From Telmatactis stephensoni (Eukaryota > Cnidaria > Anthozoa > Actiniaria > Isophelliidae): a stretch of DNA of 64,000 bases. The stretch is from positions 1,017,010 through 1,081,009 of the forward strand of contig JALIZF010001866.1 in the NCBI GenBank assembly GCA_029948255.1. Direction: 5' to 3'. This document shows, piece by piece, positions 38,525 to 50,318 of this stretch (within the stretch, counting starts at the first letter, position 1; every line of letters begins with the position of its first letter). The position numbers and the translations under genes were made by a program. The notes under the pieces are model-generated. The model was not told where the DNA came from. It searched no databases and saw only the letters and a list, made by a program, of their open reading frames with translations.

Positions 38525-38967
38525 TAAGAGGAGATTTTTTTCAATGTTGAGTAATGATGGTTAAAAGGGCCAAAAACTAGCCCCTCGTACAAGTTTTAAT
38601 TCAAATGTTCGTTTTGGATTAACACTCCAATTCTATCTAGCCTGCGTAGATACAAGGCCTGTTTAAAACAGTCTTTGGAGTTGTACAAAGTGGTTGTCTT
38701 GTATTTTTATTCAAATTTAGCAACGTCCAAGCTGAATGTAAAGAATTATGTGGCAATGGAGCAGAAGAAGGCCTAAAACTCATTTTCGATTCAAATTTTC
38801 ATTTTGGCGGGATTAGCACTTTTATTCAACTTTTATTCATCAAAACTACTTATATATAAACAACCTTAACTTTCTCAAAATAAAACCTTTAGCTTTGTGC
38901 CACAGTTATTCTTTAGCAGAGTAGTTTTTGTTGCCCAATGCTTGAACGTGAAAAAAATCTCCTCTTA
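38525..38967 (-). mobile_element. MITE with TAAGAGGAGATTTTTTTCA ends
   Basis: TAAGAGGAGATTTTTTTCAA at the left is mirrored by GTGAAAAAAATCTCCTCTTA at the right. Internal blocks (GCTAGTTTTTGGC, AATCCAAAACGAA, TGTACAACTCCAAAGACTG) recur in the copy at 41955-42257 in opposite orientation. Confidence 0.7.
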
Positions 38968-39930
38968 AAACTAAACTGCACATACATTTATTTCGAAACG
39001 TCGATAAAAAGTTTGGTTTGTCTGACGCAGTATAAACAATCAGTTATGAGCTTCTGGATAATGCCACACCACAGGTAGCCCTGTTTGTCTTGATTTACTT
39101 GAGATAATAAGCGTGATGACGTTTTAAATTCCTTCGAGAATACAAACACAATAGTATAATTCAGAGTATAATTAGTGAATAAAAGCTACTCGAAAAGGAT
39201 TCTGGTATAGAGAGACGGTCAAAACGTCATCATGCTTGGGGATTATAGTTAGTCCGGCGGCATAGCTTGAAAATTGTGCGATTTTGATTATACAAGCACC
39301 AAACTCTTCTGATTCATAGACGTACCGGTACTGTACTGATCAATTCTTGTTATAGTGCCACGCCCGATATTCTGTGTTATACTAATTAGCAGCAATAAAC
39401 GTTTTCTCAAAGAGGATCCCCCGCAAAGTGTATTTTCTCGCTCTAGTTTTCGAAAACTACTGCACCTCTTGTTTCAAAATAATTTCGAATTGTGATCTGT
39501 TCTCATATTCTTTTATAATAGGAATTTTCTTTGAACAAACAAAACAAAACAAAATATTTATTTAGACGGTGTGAAGAACGAGGGATGTGTATAAATTGGT
39601 ACAGCAGTTTAATATCCTGCAATATAGAGGAAGTAAGAAATGCAGCGAGAAAGCTTTTTACACGTTAGTGGACGTCCCAGCTGTAATGCATCTCAGAAAT
39701 GAGAGGAATTTCCCTAGGGAAAATATGGTGGCGGTTCAAAGATAAAAGTAATCCTGTTGACCTGGCTTTACTTAGTTTAAAAGCTGATGAGAAGAATCAT
39801 ATTTTTGTGTAGTGATTCCTCGTCTTTTCAAGAGTTTCCTAAATCTCTTCATCTCCCGGTCTTGTCAGAGCGTTATTAATTATGAAGTCAACTTGATTTC
39901 GCACGAAGAAAGTCTCTTATTTTTATTGTT

Positions 39931-39988
39931 CTTAATTGTTGTTGTTGTTGCTGCTGCTGCAGCTGCAGCTGCTGTTGTTGTTGTTGTT
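39931..39988. repeat. GTT/GCT trinucleotide microsatellite
   Basis: An interrupted (GTT)n(GCT)n(GCA)n(GTT)n tract. It opens a spurious Val/Ala-rich reading frame. Confidence 0.85.
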
Positions 39989-40617
39989 TTAAGTTCTTTA
40001 ACAATGCATTTTCACTGTTTTGGGAGATCTTTTTTTTATTTATTTATTTTTTTTACTGCACTTGTTTTGGCCATTTCTTTTCGTTTCACTTTGCTTGCTT
40101 CCCGCCAAAACTGGACACTTTTTTCTTTTTCATTTTTTTCCAAAAATAAAAATAGCCGAACATGGTACATGATGGAATGAGGTTGAACCATGTGCTCTTT
40201 TCCATCAATGCTGCAATGGCGAAAACAAAATGTTTCTAATAGCTGAAAACCTATGTTTAGAGGACTTCTATTTTACAATGTCAAGTAGGGTTATGTCTGA
40301 GTAAGATTTTACACAATCACTGATGACAGCGACAATGCACACTACAAGACCATATCACGTATGATAATGCTATATTTCATGGTTATAAATAGCCATCTGT
40401 ACAACCTAATAGACTAGCTCACCCCATCGATTTAACACAGTGCTCAATGAGGTCAAAGCTGCCAAAATCTGTGGGCTCATTTTTGGTCACCGGTATTAAA
40501 CCTAATCATAGACGCGTGCGCAACCGAACCGGTTTAACGGAAAGTAAAACTGGTTTGGCTCACAAGATTACTCCTCTGAGCGGAAACTTCAAAGAAAATG
40601 CGCGTTCCATTTGGCGG

Positions 40618-40752
40618 TATAAAAGATGGGTTCCTAGAGTCTTGGAACGTCGTTTTTCAGATGCCAGTTAATTATATTAAATATATTCATGTGTATTCAT
40701 ATATAAGCCATTACAATCGAACGAAGTGTGCGTATCTCTGTGATCTACTCAA
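40618..40752 (+). promoter_or_regulatory. Candidate core promoter and noncoding first exon (B)
   Basis: TATAAAAG at 40618-40625, an excellent TATA box, is followed by about 105 bp from the expected start site to a consensus donor, CTCAA|GTAAGT, at 40752/40753. It has the same configuration as candidate A. The target gene is unknown. Confidence 0.28.
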
Positions 40753-40943
40753 GTAAGTCTTCAGCATTTGCATTGGCTAATTTCTGTCTATCAGAAAATT
40801 CAGAAAATTGGTTGGCATTCAGGTAAATTATTGTGTTGCTTTTTTTCTGTCCGAAGCGTATATTTTCCTTTTCAATATTATAATTGTCTTGTATGTTATT
40901 TAACATTTTATTTTACTTATTTTCATGGTTCACTTCAAGTCAT

Positions 40944-41090
40944 AGAGTGGTTTTCATATGAGTGGGAACACTGTACGGTTACGATACGATACGGTTACAG
41001 CAGGAATTTCGAATGTTTTTATAGAAACTATGATACTGGTACAGTTACGATACGGTACGGAAAGTTTCCCACTCATACGAAAACGACTCT
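40944..41090. mobile_element. Foldback MITE with GTTTTCATATGAGTGGGA ends
   Basis: AGAGTGGTTTTCATATGAGT at the left and CTCATACGAAAACGACTCT at the right. The interior carries ACGGTTACGATACG repeats. It belongs to the same family as the array at 54050-54540. Confidence 0.75.
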
Positions 41091-41091
41091 A

Positions 41092-41565
41092 AACCTTATT
41101 CGTACTTGATTTCGAGCGTACTTAATTTCGCGATTTTGGCGAGACAGTATTTCGCGAGGCTCTATTTTCGCGATTTCGATGAGACAACATGAAAAAGGAT
41201 AAGAAACTTGTGAGCGAGAACTACAAGGAGCCAATCAATGGCAATTTTGATGACTGTTCAAAGGATATTCTCAAAGATTTGCTCGAGGAAAGTGATTCAG
41301 GTGAAGATGAGATATGAAATGGAACTTATTAGTTGTATTGAACCCCGGGACTGAACATAAGTGAACGTCGATCCATTTTTGTGTTGATTAGAAGTTGTAC
41401 ACGTTTATATTGATCTACGTCCAGGGTATTAAATTTCGCGTGTTTAAATTTCGCGTGTTTAAATTTCGCGAGGTTTTTTTATTCGCGGGACTTTAATTTC
41501 GTGATTTTTTTTCAATCGCGAAAATCGCGAAATTAAGATGCGCGAAAATAAGTACGAATAAGGTA
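41092..41565 (+). mobile_element. Pogo/Tigger-like MITE derivative
   Basis: CCTTATTCGTACTT inverted ends with several TTTCGCG subterminal repeats on each side, the same design as 22003-22492. It directly abuts another MITE at its left end. A small acidic reading frame (41189-41317) remains inside. Confidence 0.7.
41189..41317 (+). pseudogene. Possible C-terminal remnant of a pogo-like transposase
   Basis: A 42-aa frame from ATG 41189 to TGA 41317 ends in the acidic stretch LLEESDSGEDEI. Pogo/Tigger transposases often end in an Asp/Glu/Ser tail, and the frame lies between TTTCGCG-bearing ends, which would fit an internally deleted copy. The catalytic core is absent. The identification rests on context and composition only. 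Confidence 0.3.
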
Positions 41566-41954
41566 CTCTAGGCCAAAAACGCTAAAAACACCTTAATCAA
41601 TCAGATAATTTAATTAAAAGTACAGCGAATAAAGAAATAAGAGATTGAAAGTGTCCAACAAAACAAAAACGACATCCGCTTTACAGGAATCCGTATTCAA
41701 TGATTGTCTGTTTGATTTGTGGGTTTCTTTTCACTGTTCTAAAACCTGATCAAAACGTTATATTGTTGTCAAGTGAAGGACATCCAAAACTCAAATTACA
41801 GCTACATTATCTTGGCAAGCACATTCTTAATATTTTTTTCATATTCAGCATTGAGCAACAAAAATCACTCAGTCAAAGAATACGTGTCAATGCCAAAGTC
41901 ACTTCTTACAGAACGTTTAGGTTATTTCTAATCAGTTTTGGTTGATAAAAGTCG

Positions 41955-42257
41955 CGGAGTTACAGTGTTAATCCAAAGTGAAAATTTGAATCAAAATGAG
42001 GTTTAGACTTTCCAGTCGCTCATTTGCCATATGTATTCTTTACATTCAGCTTGAAAGTTGCTAAAATACAGTTATAACAACTTTGTACAATTCCAAAGAC
42101 AGTTTCTAAACGGACATTTTATCTTGTTAGATTAGTTTCTCTTCGAATTTGAGTGTTATTCTCAAAGCGAAAATTTGAATGGAAACTTGCAAGAAGGACT
42201 AGTTAGTTTTTGACACTTTTAGTCGTTACTACTCACATTGAAAAATATCTCCTCTTA
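41955..42257 (+). mobile_element. Copy of the 'ATCTCCTCTTA' repeat family
   Basis: GTGTTAATCCAAAGTGAAAA, ACAACTTTGTACAATTCCAA then AGACAG, GACTAGTTAGTTTTTGACAC and TTGAAAAATATCTCCTCTTA correspond, in reverse order and strand, to the left three quarters of 38525-38967. The far terminal repeat is missing. Confidence 0.65.
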
Positions 42258-43868
42258 GACCATTTCACGAAAACAAAACTAAGCTATATAAGGAGACTGG
42301 CGAGTGAACTAGTTTGGGCTACGTCGGTATATAGAAATACAACAATTGAAGAATGGAAATTTGTAACAGTATAAAAAGAGGGAGAACTTACTGCCCTTCC
42401 TCCGACGAAGGGCCGCAGCCACTATAGCCACATAGGATGCGTTGGCGTCAATGTGGGAAACTTAAGTGCATAATGCGGACGTGTTTGGGTTTACCTCATT
42501 TTATTTTCAATATGGACCTACGCATTAGCACATAACAATTTACTTGAAATTACAAGTTGAAATTATTGAAATTATCCCTTTAGCCGTAAGTTTGCATCAA
42601 GTGTTGAAAAGGCGTACAAGTCCACTGGAATCTCGTAGTGAGATGATCCTAGATGTCTATATAATGGCATGTTTAGCTAGTATATTAACTGTTAGCTACA
42701 GTATAACCCAATCTTGCGTAGATTATCTGAACAATTCTAAATATCTTTTGCCAGTATTTCGGAACCTAATATCATGCTAATACATGAAACATTAGACTAG
42801 TTGACTTGAGTTCTGAAACAATGCTGAAAAGCTCATTGTGGGAGATACAAATAAAGTATGTATATAATCCATAAAGTGAATATTTAGCATTTTTTTCAGA
42901 ATTGCGACCTTAGGGTACCTCTTAGTTAAAAACCTCTAGTGCACTGAAATGTAGCATAAAGTCTAATATCTCGATAAAGCACTTCAAATACGGCTATGGA
43001 CTCTCTTGTTAAAAGAGAGTGGATCCTGGTCGCACCTATCAAAACTAAGTGATGTAACATTGATTAAATGATAGTAGCATTACTTTAAGAGGGTTTTTCT
43101 ACTTGAATAGAGTTGTATTGTCACCATTCTGTTCGACAGCATTAAAAGCGTGTTTAATATCGTAACTTTAAGATATAACGAGTGTTTTAGTTATGCAACA
43201 TTTATGCTTGAGCTTTAGAGTTAACTGGGGTTTGGGAACGTACAATAGCAAAGACATTTACATTGTTTCCAAATATCATGTACCTTTGTTGCGGTTAAAA
43301 CATCAGTCTAAAAAAAGGACGAACCGGAAGATCTCAAGAAGTTTTTAGTACTTGATGATTAGTTGTGAAGTAGCAACCGCAAGAGGGTGTCCCTCACTTA
43401 TGCCAACTATTCCTGGTCAAGTGCGAGCAAGAGGATCATTTCCTATGGGCGTCGCCTTCTTAACGCGCGTTTAACCATAATAGGCCCGATATACACCGTA
43501 TTATAAACCGAGCAACAAACACTTGTTACATAAGTTAACTCTTCTCGATGATTCGTTAGTATTGTTCTAGACATCAAACGTTCCGACAGTACGGCTAGTC
43601 GGCCTTGATGAAATATTTTTAAGTGTTTTAAGGAGTTAAGATTTTTAAAAGTCTCGGTTAAATGAGACTGAGTTATTTCTCGTAGTCGCTCATTTGATAT
43701 TCTAAAAGACCAGTCGAGCTGTCCTTCGACTTGTGTTGCAGGGTCAACATCTTTTTTTCGTTGTCTGCAAGGAGGGGCAGTATCTTTCGTATCTTATGTT
43801 TTAAAATATTTGAAATATGACGTGCGTGTTGATTGGCTGGCGACCGTTTTAACATCAGAAGACAGAGA

Positions 43869-44040
43869 ATATACTTTAATATAAATATACAATGATATAG
43901 AAGAACTAACCACGCGTTAAAAACACAACCACTTCAGAAAAATTGAGCCCCAAATGGAAAACCGAGCCCACGACCTTCCGATTATCTAGATGGATGCTCT
44001 TACGACTGAGCTACTGGAAACTCGTATATTGATCTGAGGG
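43869..44040 (-). mobile_element. tRNA-derived SINE-like fragment
   Basis: The minus strand has a tRNA-like A box, TAGCTCAGTCGTAAGAGC (44013-43996), and a degraded B box, GGGCTCGGTTTTCC (about 43969-43956), with anticodon-arm-like sequence between. Downstream on that strand comes GGGGCTCAATTTTTCTGAAG then TGGTTGTGTTTTTAACGCGTGG. The body is also found at 44184-44264. It does not fold into a full tRNA, so SINE head rather than tRNA gene. Confidence 0.55.
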
Positions 44041-44183
44041 TTGAGTGTAATAATTATGTACTGAAATCCATCAGTAACGTGACCAATGTCTACTGAAATC
44101 CATCAATAAAGATAAGTCAAAGAAACATTTATACGCGTGAATATACATAGATTATAGGTGTACAATGATATAGAAAATATAAT

Positions 44184-44264
44184 CACGCGTTAAAAACACA
44201 ACTATAACCACTTCAGAAAACCTGGGGCTTAATTTTTCTGAAGTGGTTGTATTTTTAACGCGTG
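44184..44264. mobile_element. Inverted duplicate of the SINE body
   Basis: CACGCGTTAAAAACACAACT ... ACCACTTCAGAAAA is followed after 10 bases by TTTTTCTGAAGTGGTTGT ... TTTTTAACGCGTG, a hairpin built from two opposed copies of the SINE body at 43910-43945. Confidence 0.7.
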
Positions 44265-44330
44265 GGTTATCTCTTACATTGAAGACAGAGACATTGCACG
44301 ATCAAAACTTTGAAAATAGAACGATCACTT

Positions 44331-44480
44331 GTGTCTCTGTACTGTGATAAAAACACCATGGGAGACATCAATAGTCCACTCTGAAACCAAGAGAAACACA
44401 AAAAGAAACAAAAAGAAACTAAGCTTGCTTTTCTTGCGCTCTAAACCTCCCATCGTGTTTATATCACAGTACAGAGACAC
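44331..44480. mobile_element. Foldback MITE, 150 bp
   Basis: GTGTCTCTGTACTGTGATAA at the left is mirrored by ATATCACAGTACAGAGACAC at the right, with ACACCATGGGAG / CTCCCATCGTGT in the inner arms. Confidence 0.8.
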
Positions 44481-44675
44481 ACCGGCGCGCGCGTTTTATA
44501 TTCCTTAAATAAAGAAACAAAAAGGTATTAAGAGAGAACTGCTAGTAATGAAGTTAAAATGCGCAAGAATAAAATTTCATAATGGAGAATAAGTTTAGTA
44601 TTTAGCACATTTTAGCATTTTACAAGGGAGAGAAGAACAGTTTTAACGAACTCTGAAAGAGGTCACGGTCCCAGT

Positions 44676-44980
44676 TGCACGAATAAATCGTTGAATAAAT
44701 CGTTGAATAAATCGTTATCCACTGGATAAAACGATGCTGACGTCCAATAAATCTATCCATTGGATAAGGGTTTATCAAACTGGCAGGTATTAGCGCCTAT
44801 CATACTACTCACATTTCTCAAATCAAGGATTTGCGCTCGCAAAGGACGCCTGGAATTGATTCTTTTCCTGAAAAGCGATTCGCATTCTGATTGGCTAATC
44901 AAAATCCTCCAGATCACCTGGTAGGTATTAGAGCCTATCATACTACTCACATTTCTCAAAGTGATATTATTTGTAGAAAC
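44676..44980. repeat. Direct repeats within an ATCCACTGGATAA element
   Basis: GAATAAATCGTT occurs three times in tandem from 44680; ATCCACTGGATAA / ATCCATTGGATAA lie close by. A 38-bp block (AGGTATTAGCGCCTATCATA then CTACTCACATTTCTCAAA) at 44785 recurs at 44932 with one change. Confidence 0.75.
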
Positions 44981-46518
44981 TAAGATATTGTATTGTTTAT
45001 TGAGATCATGTGACACACCAGGTGGTTCTGTATAAATCACACTCAGAAATGTTCATAAATGTATGAGAAGATCTCTGCGGGGAGTGAACCGAGTGTTTTC
45101 TATTTAAATTTTAATCAACACTTTGCTACATATTTCCATCAAGTTGAATTTACACCTCCTTCAGACAAGAGGAGATCGGAAGAAATTCAGACTTAAAGAT
45201 GAACTTTTAGACTGTTTTCACCGTCTTTCATGAATTTGATTTGGATAATTTCATTTACATACAATGAGCTTTTATCATGTAATTCCAAAAGTTACAGCAC
45301 AGAAATATAATTACCATAGCTGGGAAGAACACGTCAAAATTAGTAAAACTGTGAAGTTTGAATGAAGTAACTTTCAAAGTCACGAAGAATGATATGAATT
45401 TTCCGAAATCAAAATTTTGTATGAAAACATTCGCTGGCAGGCAAGAGATGCCTACCAGCAAAGGTTTTCTTACAAATTCACACTTTTCAAAAATTCATAT
45501 TCTCGCGAGTTTTTGATTTAATTCCTTCAAACTTCACTGTCTCGCTAATTTTAACATGCTATTTCAAGCTATGGTAATCCTTTTTCTGTTTTACGAATTT
45601 AAAAATACCTGATAAAAGCTCATTACATAGCATGGTAGTGGGTAAAATATAAAATGAAATGATTAAGTTACCACACCTCAACTTGTACTGGAATACCTAA
45701 CGTTGTGAACTTCCAATTTATGCAGTCAACTTATTTGATGAATGTTGTCTGGTTTTGTTCTTGTGCCTCTATTTATTTTGTGCTTGTGAACAAATTTCTG
45801 TTTACAAAACGTATGCTAGCATCCTTGTGTCCTTTGCGTTCCGTCCATTTCGTGGTTCGTCGCCGAATAAAGTGGGACATCCTTTTCACCTGTTGCTGTC
45901 TTCCTGTACCGAAAGTGTCCGGCTTTGTCTTGATTAAAAGAACAGCGCGGACAAATGTCTGCGCATGCGCGGGTATTGGCGCATCAGTGTCTCGACCACA
46001 GGAAGTCCGAGTAATACATATTACAAAAACTTCGTGCTATCAAGGATTTTCATCTCAATGGATAATTCGAATAATGTATATAATATATACAACGATATAC
46101 CAGAAATTACCCTAAAGTCTTAATTTTAACCTTTTTTCTTCACGATAAATCACATCAATACTACTGAGGCTCCTGTGGTCGTAACATTAAAATTAATCGG
46201 TGTGACTCCAAATTTGCCATTATAATCAGAGAAAATCGCAAATTTGAAAACTAGTGAAGCATCTGCAAATTTTTAAACTCATGAACTATTTTCGCAATGA
46301 CTCGTGGAACATTTTCTCCGGTGTTAGGGAAAACGACAGCACTTACCAAGTTTTTAGGGAAGTCGTTTTCACGTTGATTGCGGCAGCATTAAAGCTAAAG
46401 ATATGTGAATTTTTTAAATCACTTCCTCTATTGCTGGCTTAAAATAGATCTCGGACAAAATGTAAACAAAATGAATAACTTCCTGTGCGCTAAGTTGCGA
46501 ACGAAACCTTTAGTCTTC

Positions 46519-46650
46519 TTAGAGGATAAGTACTTGGTGTATGTAAAACCAAGTGTATGCAAAACCATTGTTTGCAACACCAATTGTATAATAATGGTGT
46601 ATCATCTATTGATACACTTGGTGTGCATACACCAAGTACTTACCTTCTAA
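46519..46650. mobile_element. Foldback MITE, 132 bp
   Basis: TTAGAGGATAAGTACTTGGT then GTATG at the left is mirrored by CATACACCAAGTACTTACCT then TCTAA at the right; CCAAGTGTATG is also mirrored inside. Confidence 0.8.
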
Positions 46651-49600
46651 AGTTACTGAAGTGGTGCTTGTTTCGTCTGTATCACGTGACTAGCGGCGTA
46701 GAATGTCCAATTAAGCTCTCGGCATCAGACATGGGAAAGATGGATTAAAACGTGGGTCCTCTTAATTTCTGTTCAGAGGTAGTAGTGTTATTATTAGTAT
46801 TCAACAGTATTAAGTTAATGAGCTCTTAAGTTGTTGACACTCTAGAAAAAAACTGGCTTTGTCGGCAACACAATGACCATAATTTTTAGTTTTAGGAATG
46901 ACAATTCTGCTAGATCATCTCCGCTGCTTCCAGTTATATTAGCTTTATTGCTTATAAATAATTACTGTAACACTAGCGCTCTCTTTGTTGATCGAGTCTG
47001 TCTCTGCACGAGATGTGTACTTTATGTACTTAGGACTAATTTTAGCGGTTGAAATTTTCCATGAGATCATTGCTAATGAAATACTTCTTTAAAACCGCTC
47101 ATCTGAAATATCCAGTTAGGCGCGTTTGACCGATATCTATTGCATTTCCTTACTCGCAATCTATTTAACAATATGCTGATTGCTTCTCGCTGAGATAATT
47201 GGAACAGTTGAATTGAGAGGCGGGTTCCTTTGCAAGTAGGTGTATTAATACGAGTGATCGTGTTTGTTCTTGCTCAGTATTGCAAGGTAGATCGATTGCA
47301 AGCCAGGACCCAAAGCTTTCAACGGTAAGACAATTCATTGACTGCACTTGTGATAAGATAGCTACATAATGGCACCGGCTTTACAAGCCAGAATATAATG
47401 CACTTAAGTCAGTTTTATGGTGTTTTCTGTGGGAATCGTGTTTTTTTAGTTTCCACGTTAAAGAAAAATTAAACGTTGCTAACGGTAGAAAAAATGTTAC
47501 ACTGAAGGAAAACAAACCTGCCGTACTTTAAACTGTGCAAATAACTATAGGTTTAAATGTTGTCCCTTAACTTTGTAGAAACGGGTGAACCCTTGCACTT
47601 ATGTCGGAATGCTTGTCCTTTTTTCAGACTTTTCAGACATTTTTACTGCTCACATTAAAATCCGGCCGATTTAGAATATACGCCGAAAGAACCAACCACT
47701 TTTTATGATCGACTCGACTAGTCGGGTTTTTTTTACATAGCAGATCAAAAGAAAATATCAATTTCTCGATACATGTCACTATAATACCAACAATGTCATC
47801 TCAGGCCTTTCCTCATATTTTCGTCTGTTATCTCATTTTCATTTCCGAAAATTCACAACAGTTGAACAGCTGAACCCAGATTTTTATCTGTGATTTCGCC
47901 AGGTAATTTCCTAGTGCCACGTCTTGTTTTGTCTTTGAATGTCGTTGATATAAGTTGGCCGCAATAGCCACAGCCCTCACGCAAAACATAACACCATATT
48001 AACTGCAAACCATGCTACCGCCCTTTCGAAAAGCAATTAACACGCATTCTTAATGTACATGCTATATGTACAATCCGTTGTTTGGTTTGGTTTGTTGTTA
48101 TGTTGTTTTTGTTTTGTTGTTGTTTTGTTTTTGTTTTTTGTTTTGCTTACACTAAAAAGGCGGGTTTTTTTCAACAAACACCAGGAAAAACGTAGTATTA
48201 ATGTGGAGGAAGGATTAGGATAGATTTAATTGTAACAACAAAGTGCGTTTTCCAGTTTATTGCCGCAGTTTCAGTTTGACAGCAAGTGGATTTCAGTAAT
48301 AATACCTTTACTAATCCTCGGTCTCAGACAAAAAATGCCAAAATATCTCGTTACGAAGTGGACGGTTTTGTCCGATCCCTTGAAAGTCATTGTTGTAGCA
48401 ATTAGAAACAAATTGAAACACAGCGTAAACTGTTGTCTGTGTACCCCGTTTTCCAACGTTGCGAAGTACTCCGTACACAAGAGTAACAATCCACTGATAA
48501 ATGATCTACAAACACGTCGATATTTGTAAGTATTTGAATGGAATTGCCACTCGGAAAAAATATGTTTGTGTGAAGACATTTGTGTTCACACCGTGTTACT
48601 ACCGTATTTACTACCGACTTTCAATTGTACAATTGTACGACCTTGTTTGTCTTATCCCATTTATTATTCAGAATGATATATTTTTCGATGCCGAATACTG
48701 AACGAAATATATTTTTCAATCTCCTTGACATCTAACAACAAAATGCCTTTGGTATGCCTGTGTTTCAGCTCAGAGACAACGATTTACATGTGATAAAAGG
48801 GTAAATGTTTATTTTCATCATTTAAATGAGGATCCAGAAACAAACAAAAACATTTTACACTTCAACAATTGAAACCAAATACAAACCACCTTTAGTGCTA
48901 AACCAGTTGTCGTGACTATTGTCATGTAGAGAAGGAGGAGTTTTTCGCAGTTGTTATATTGATAAAGAGTACTAAGTAAAAATAGCGGGTTAAAGTGGTC
49001 AATTACAGAAAAACGCAACCCCAGGTTTAAGAAACGTAAAGCAGACCTTCCATTAAGTTTTAGGACATTTTCTCATGACATTTCGAAGGCTAAAAGATGC
49101 CTTCAGCACAACACGTGCTGTTTATCGCGCCTACAGCTGGTTCAACTCACAATCAATTTATCCTGACGACTTTTCCAAGTGAACCTTGAGGCAAAGGAAC
49201 GTTTCTAAAACCGAAAAAGCTTGAGTAGTTGCAATTTATAACCTCAGTTCCATTAATAAATGACTAGAATGGTCTCTGGCAATCATTGTGGGTTGGAGTT
49301 TAAATTTTGAAAGCGCGCATGCTCAGAAGTTATAGGTGACCAAGCCTTTTTCGGTCTAGGATCAGTCCGTTTAAGTTTATATATTAAGTGTCCAATCTTC
49401 ATAATGTTGGATTAAACGTCTAGAATGAGAGATTTTATGGTAAAAAAGCTATAGTTCTAAAGTGCTAACACTAATGCGAGTATACATAATAGTGGCCAGG
49501 TTTGGACGCAGGATTAATGAGAGTTAGATTAAAAGTTACAACAGCTTTATAAATAAAAGAATTGGAAATAGAGAGGGCGTTACAACAATCTAATTTTTGC

Positions 49601-50251
49601 TTTGTTCTATGTAATCACTTGATCATCATACCTGGAGGCTATGCGTAGGTACAACAATCTCACAAGATATTCAAAACACTCCACTTAAAGAAACTGATAA
49701 ATAGTAAGTAGATAAAAAAAATCAATGTGTCTTCGACACCTTATTATTGAATATAAAAGCTTTTATCCAAGACCATAAAAAATCTAAAAGGCTAATGGTA
49801 TGATACACCGACATTTTGACTACAAACCACTACGAGCAAACTTCATTAGCTTAACATTCTATTTAACTTCCAAATCTCGTGACTGATCGAAAAGATTGAA
49901 CACGTAAAGGAAGCATAATTAAGATCTAGTCAGCATAAGTGGAAAGGCAGTCGTATCCTAAGGCAAGATAACTTGTCCTCAGATAACGACTTTCTACGTC
50001 TTTCCAACGTTCCCTTGATGCGATTTCTTACAAACTTAGGTTACTGCTCTTGAACATTCTACAGGTGAGATGATCTCCATCAACATGATATCGCATACGA
50101 TGAGATGCGAAGTATGATCTTATATATAGACTGTTTATCCGACTAGTTGACCACGCGTCGTAAGTAGACCTGACTGGCAGATTTGCTTTAATCCTTTCTT
50201 TCTTTTGTTATTCGATACTTATGTTAGTAAATTGAGTAAGCATAGACACTT

Positions 50252-50318
50252 TATAAATCCTCGTTAGTCCTCGCCGATTTAGTTACACCTTTGTCACTGC
50301 CGCTGGACTTCATTTGAG
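50252..50318 (+). promoter_or_regulatory. Candidate core promoter and noncoding first exon (C)
   Basis: TATAAAT at 50252-50258 and, from about 50282, a short exon-like stretch ending TTTGAG|GTAAAA at 50318/50319. It is the closest such configuration to the peptide gene, 3.4 kb upstream of the acceptor at 53696. Confidence 0.25.

Noticed and set aside
39812..40180. Val/Ala-rich 122-residue frame
   Set aside because: Caused by the GTT/GCT microsatellite; flanks look random.
40447..40671. 74-residue basic frame near TATA candidate B
   Set aside because: Contains the TATA box itself and has no recognisable domain; treated as promoter-proximal non-coding sequence.
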